Positions 17,143-18,352 of a DNA stretch of 18,352 nt are shown here, piece by piece (position 1 is the first letter of the stretch; every line of letters begins with the position of its first letter). Made by a program: the position numbers and the translations under genes. Below the pieces are notes generated by a model that was given only the letters and a program-made list of their open reading frames with translations, made no database searches and was not told the origin of the DNA. This DNA is from CAYJRR01 sp964372275 [NCBI: uncultured bacterium] (lineage in GTDB: Bacteria > CAYJRR01), in contig CAYJRR010000080.1 in NCBI GenBank assembly GCA_964372275.1, forward strand, positions 1 through 18,352. Direction: 5' to 3'.

Positions 17143-17404
17143 CCGGAGGTCGGAATCTCCGGACGATGCGGGTACCCACTTCTGTCGAGCGCTGTAGGGG
17201 ACGGAACCCCAGGAGAGGTGCTTCCGCCTTCGGGCGGGAGCGGTCGTACGGTGGTTGACGCTTCGAGGAGAGCGGCAACCCGAAGAGAGGAGAGTCGTCC
17301 GGGTAAAACCGGGCGGCGACGTCGGGACGAGAAGACCCGAAGGGCCTGATGCGCCGGAAACGGCGCGGGTCGAACGGGGAGGACCGAAGAGCTACTTCCA
17401 GCTC
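17143..17404 (+). other. 3' domain hairpins of the structured RNA, including UUCG and GAAA loops
   Basis: Helices are: 17143-17148 with 17157-17162 (6 perfect pairs); 17177-17183 with 17214-17220, enclosing 17197-17200 with 17207-17210; 17221-17228 with 17233-17240 capped by UUCG; 17261-17265 with 17281-17285; 17334-17338 with 17367-17371, stacked directly on 17351-17356 with 17361-17366 capped by GAAA; and 17389-17393 with 17400-17404. A further hairpin, 17471-17475 with 17483-17487, lies downstream. UUCG and GNRA loops in the plus sense support a transcribed plus strand. Confidence 0.55.
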
Positions 17405-17526
17405 CGAGGGCCTATCGACTTCGACGCGGAACCTCTGGACGGGAGCCCAATCTCGCGGAAGCGCCGGGTTGCGCGCTGCAGCCGCGCGATGCCGCCCATC
17501 GTCCGGCTCACACCTCTGAAGGGGCC

Positions 17527-17564
17527 CGGCGGGTTCGACCTCTTCCACCGCGTTGTTTTTTTTT
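17527..17564 (+). terminator. 3' end of the structured RNA with T9 tract
   Basis: Bases 17527-17532 can pair with 17545-17550 (CGGCGG/CCACCG with one C-A mismatch), followed by CGTTG and nine T at 17556-17564. The same 3' arm also forms the RNA closing stem with 16631-16644, so termination and closure of the stem use overlapping bases. It is a weaker local hairpin than the one at 17575. Confidence 0.45.
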
Positions 17565-17574
17565 GAGCCGTTCG

Positions 17575-17610
17575 AGAGCCCGGGCCGGCGCTGCCGCCCC
17601 GGGCTCTTTT
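17575..17610 (+). terminator. Strong intrinsic terminator
   Basis: AGAGCCCGGG (17575-17584) pairs with CCCGGGCTCT (17598-17607). The stem continues through a C-C mismatch into CGGC/GCCG with a GCT triloop. A T-rich run follows (TTTT, C, TTT). On the minus strand the sequence after the stem is A-rich, so it works only for plus-strand transcripts, most likely as backup for the structured RNA. Confidence 0.85.
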
Positions 17611-17629
17611 CTTTCCGCTCTCGCGACGG

Positions 17630-17783
17630 TCCCCTTCCTTCCCTCCCCTTCTCCCTCGCTCCTCCTTCTCCTTCTCCTCGAATCTTCCCCCTGCTCCTTC
17701 TCCTCTACGCTGCTCCTCGAGGAGGAGCGGAAAGGAGGAGGAGGAGGAGGAGGAGCGAGGAGGGTGACGGGGAAGGGGTCGTG
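17630..17783. repeat. Polypyrimidine/polypurine low-complexity tract with (GGA)7
   Basis: Bases 17630-17706 are almost pure C/T on the plus strand, and 17719-17783 almost pure G/A. The two halves can pair into an imperfect long hairpin centred on GCTCCTC-gag-GAGGAGC (17712-17728). Seven uninterrupted GGA units lie at 17734-17754. The tract fills the gap between two convergent transcription units and no gene is seen in 17611-17805. Possible roles are a transcription or replication barrier, or a 3' hairpin of the acyl-CoA dehydrogenase mRNA; none is shown. Confidence 0.75.
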
Positions 17784-17805
17784 GCCGCGCGGCCGGCCCG
17801 AATCG

Positions 17806-18352
17806 TCAGCCGGCGAAGGCGGCGGCGAGGAGGGGTTCCTCGGTCGTTTCCAGACCGGCGGCGTGGCTGGCGCCCGCAACGAGCGACGCCGACGGTCGGC
17901 ATAGCAGCCGGCGGCCGGCGGCCAGCGATGCGTCGCGCAGGGTGGAATGCGCGGCGTTCTCGAGCAGCAGCGCCAGGGTTAGCGTCCGGCCGGTGCAGTC
18001 GATCCAGGGACGGATCGCGCGCGCGGCGTCGTCGTCGCCCAATGTCGCAATCCCGGCGAGCGATCGCCGGTCCTCGTCCAGCCGCCGGCGCACCTCGTCG
18101 GCCAACGCCGCGGCCTCGGGGCCCGACGGGGTCGCGTCGAGCGCCCGTGCGATCCGATCGAGTAGCGCCGGTCCCGCCTCCTCCTTCCGGACCGCCCGGA
18201 GGACGTCGAGGGCCAGCACGTTGGAGGTGCCCTCCCAGATCGGGAGAACCTGGCAATCGCGCAGAAGCCTCGGCAGCACGCTCTCTTCGACGTAGGCGTT
18301 GCCGCCGATCGCCTCCATCGCCTCGCTCACCACGTTCACGGACAGCCGCCCG
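17806..18352 (-). CDS. Acyl-CoA dehydrogenase, AidB-like, C-terminal fragment (5' partial)
   Basis: The minus-strand frame is open from the right window edge to TGA at 17808-17806, giving the last 181 or so residues. The translation contains 'EAMEAIGGNAYVEE', 'PRLLRDCQVLPIWEGTSN' and 'VLALDVLRAV'. These are the C-terminal helical-domain signature of the acyl-CoA dehydrogenase superfamily; the Glu of WEGTSN sits at the catalytic-base position of many members. These enzymes are FAD-dependent and oxidise acyl-CoA thioesters at C2-C3. The E-A-M-E..GG..Y.EES..PRL and W-E-G-[ST] arrangement, with about 130 further residues after that, is closest to the AidB-like branch, whose members may not act on fatty acyl-CoAs. 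The tail after 'DVLRAV' is Ala/Arg-rich. The GTG at 18339 is internal; upstream codons read GRLS. Confidence 0.9.
   Translation of the reverse strand, partial: GRLSVNVVSEAMEAIGGNAYVEESVLPRLLRDCQVLPIWEGTSNVLALDVLRAVRKEEAGPALLDRIARALDATPSGPEAAALADEVRRRLDEDRRSLAGIATLGDDDAARAIRPWIDCTGRTLTLALLLENAAHSTLRDASLAAGRRLLCRPSASLVAGASHAAGLETTEEPLLAAAFAG

Larger units (their letters stand above)
16630..17564 (+). ncRNA. Candidate large structured RNA, about 935 nt, class not recognised
   Basis: The ends pair with each other. Bases 16631-16644 pair with 17545-17557 (CAACGCGGT-t-GG against CCACCGCGTTG, plus two outer pairs). Bases 16647-16657 pair with 17529-17539 as 11 contiguous pairs including three G-U wobbles, extended by 16658-16659 with 17526-17527. 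Bases 16660-16664 pair with 17514-17518, and 16676-16684 with 17504-17511. Inside are more than a dozen local helices, several with GNRA or UUCG loops. About nine helix positions are G-U in the plus strand and would be A-C mismatches in the minus strand, so plus is the transcribed strand. A -10-like element sits just upstream, and a T9 run (17556-17564) overlaps the last closing pairs. No protein-like frame fits; open minus frames here are Arg/Pro/Ser-rich shadows. Size is in the range of OLE, ROOL and GOLLD or a group II intron, but I see no group II domain V and cannot match it to any of these. Confidence 0.72.

Noticed and set aside
17321-17345. GACGAGAAGACCC resembling a 23S rRNA motif
   Set aside because: Flanking sequence does not continue as 23S rRNA, and the bases are explained by the helix 17334-17338 with 17367-17371.
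17521-17550. T-arm-like GGTTCGACC and CCACCG, suggesting a tRNA or tmRNA 3' end
   Set aside because: The flanking five bases do not pair as a T stem and no D/anticodon arms or tmRNA tag frame are seen; the same bases fit the RNA closing stem better.
16630-17564. Group II intron or its remnant
   Set aside because: No GUGYG-type 5' end, no domain V hairpin near the 3' end, and no reverse transcriptase. The pairing of the ends and the T-run fit an independent RNA gene better.
17611-17805. Intrinsic terminator for the minus-strand acyl-CoA dehydrogenase gene
   Set aside because: The purine/pyrimidine hairpin is present but no T-run follows it on the minus strand, so it is not called as a terminator.
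17705-18256. 183-codon and other minus-strand frames overlapping the acyl-CoA dehydrogenase
   Set aside because: The overlapping frame with clear family motifs (PIWEGTSN) is the real gene; the others are low-complexity Arg/Gly shadows.

Overview
The window is a GC-rich bacterial segment in three parts. Almost nine tenths of it is the 3' portion of one enormous plus-strand gene (bases 1-16346). It is followed by about 1.2 kb with no convincing protein gene (16347-17564), and then by the 3' end of a minus-strand acyl-CoA dehydrogenase gene (17806-18352). There are no tRNA, rRNA, CRISPR or insertion-sequence signatures. The high GC, the giant cadherin/VCBS-like surface protein, a C-terminal Cys + short hydrophobic segment + Arg cluster resembling MYXO-CTERM sorting signals, and an AidB-like acyl-CoA dehydrogenase suggest a deltaproteobacterial (Myxococcota-like), Acidobacteriota or similar high-GC Gram-negative. 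The phylum cannot be fixed from this window.

The giant gene is open from base 3, so its true start lies upstream; 5447 codons are visible. Its modules change along the protein. First come eight irregular modules of about 100-124 residues (69-2738). Then a very regular ten-unit array of 115/116 residues (2739-6203), three divergent modules (6204-7244), and about 27 shorter modules averaging 91 residues (7245 to about 14630). The end is one PKD-like module, four Fn3-like modules and a Cys-containing membrane/sorting tail. It is probably a cell-surface adhesin or matrix protein.

The most interesting region is 16630-17564. It looks like a large structured non-coding RNA of about 0.93 kb that I could not assign to a known class. 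Its 5' end (16631-16644) pairs with its 3' end (17545-17557). Further nested helices continue inward: 16647-16659 with 17526-17539, 16660-16664 with 17514-17518, and 16676-16684 with 17504-17511. An extended -10-like element (16615-16623) lies just upstream of the 5' strand of this closing stem, and a run of nine T (17556-17564) lies at its 3' strand. A strong intrinsic terminator follows (17575-17610). Many internal hairpins carry GNRA or UUCG tetraloops. The G-U wobble pairs make sense only if the plus strand is transcribed.

The putative RNA gene and the acyl-CoA dehydrogenase gene are convergent. They are separated by the terminator and by a polypyrimidine/polypurine low-complexity tract (17630-17783) that includes a (GGA)7 run. 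All pairings were found by eye; no folding or database search was run.
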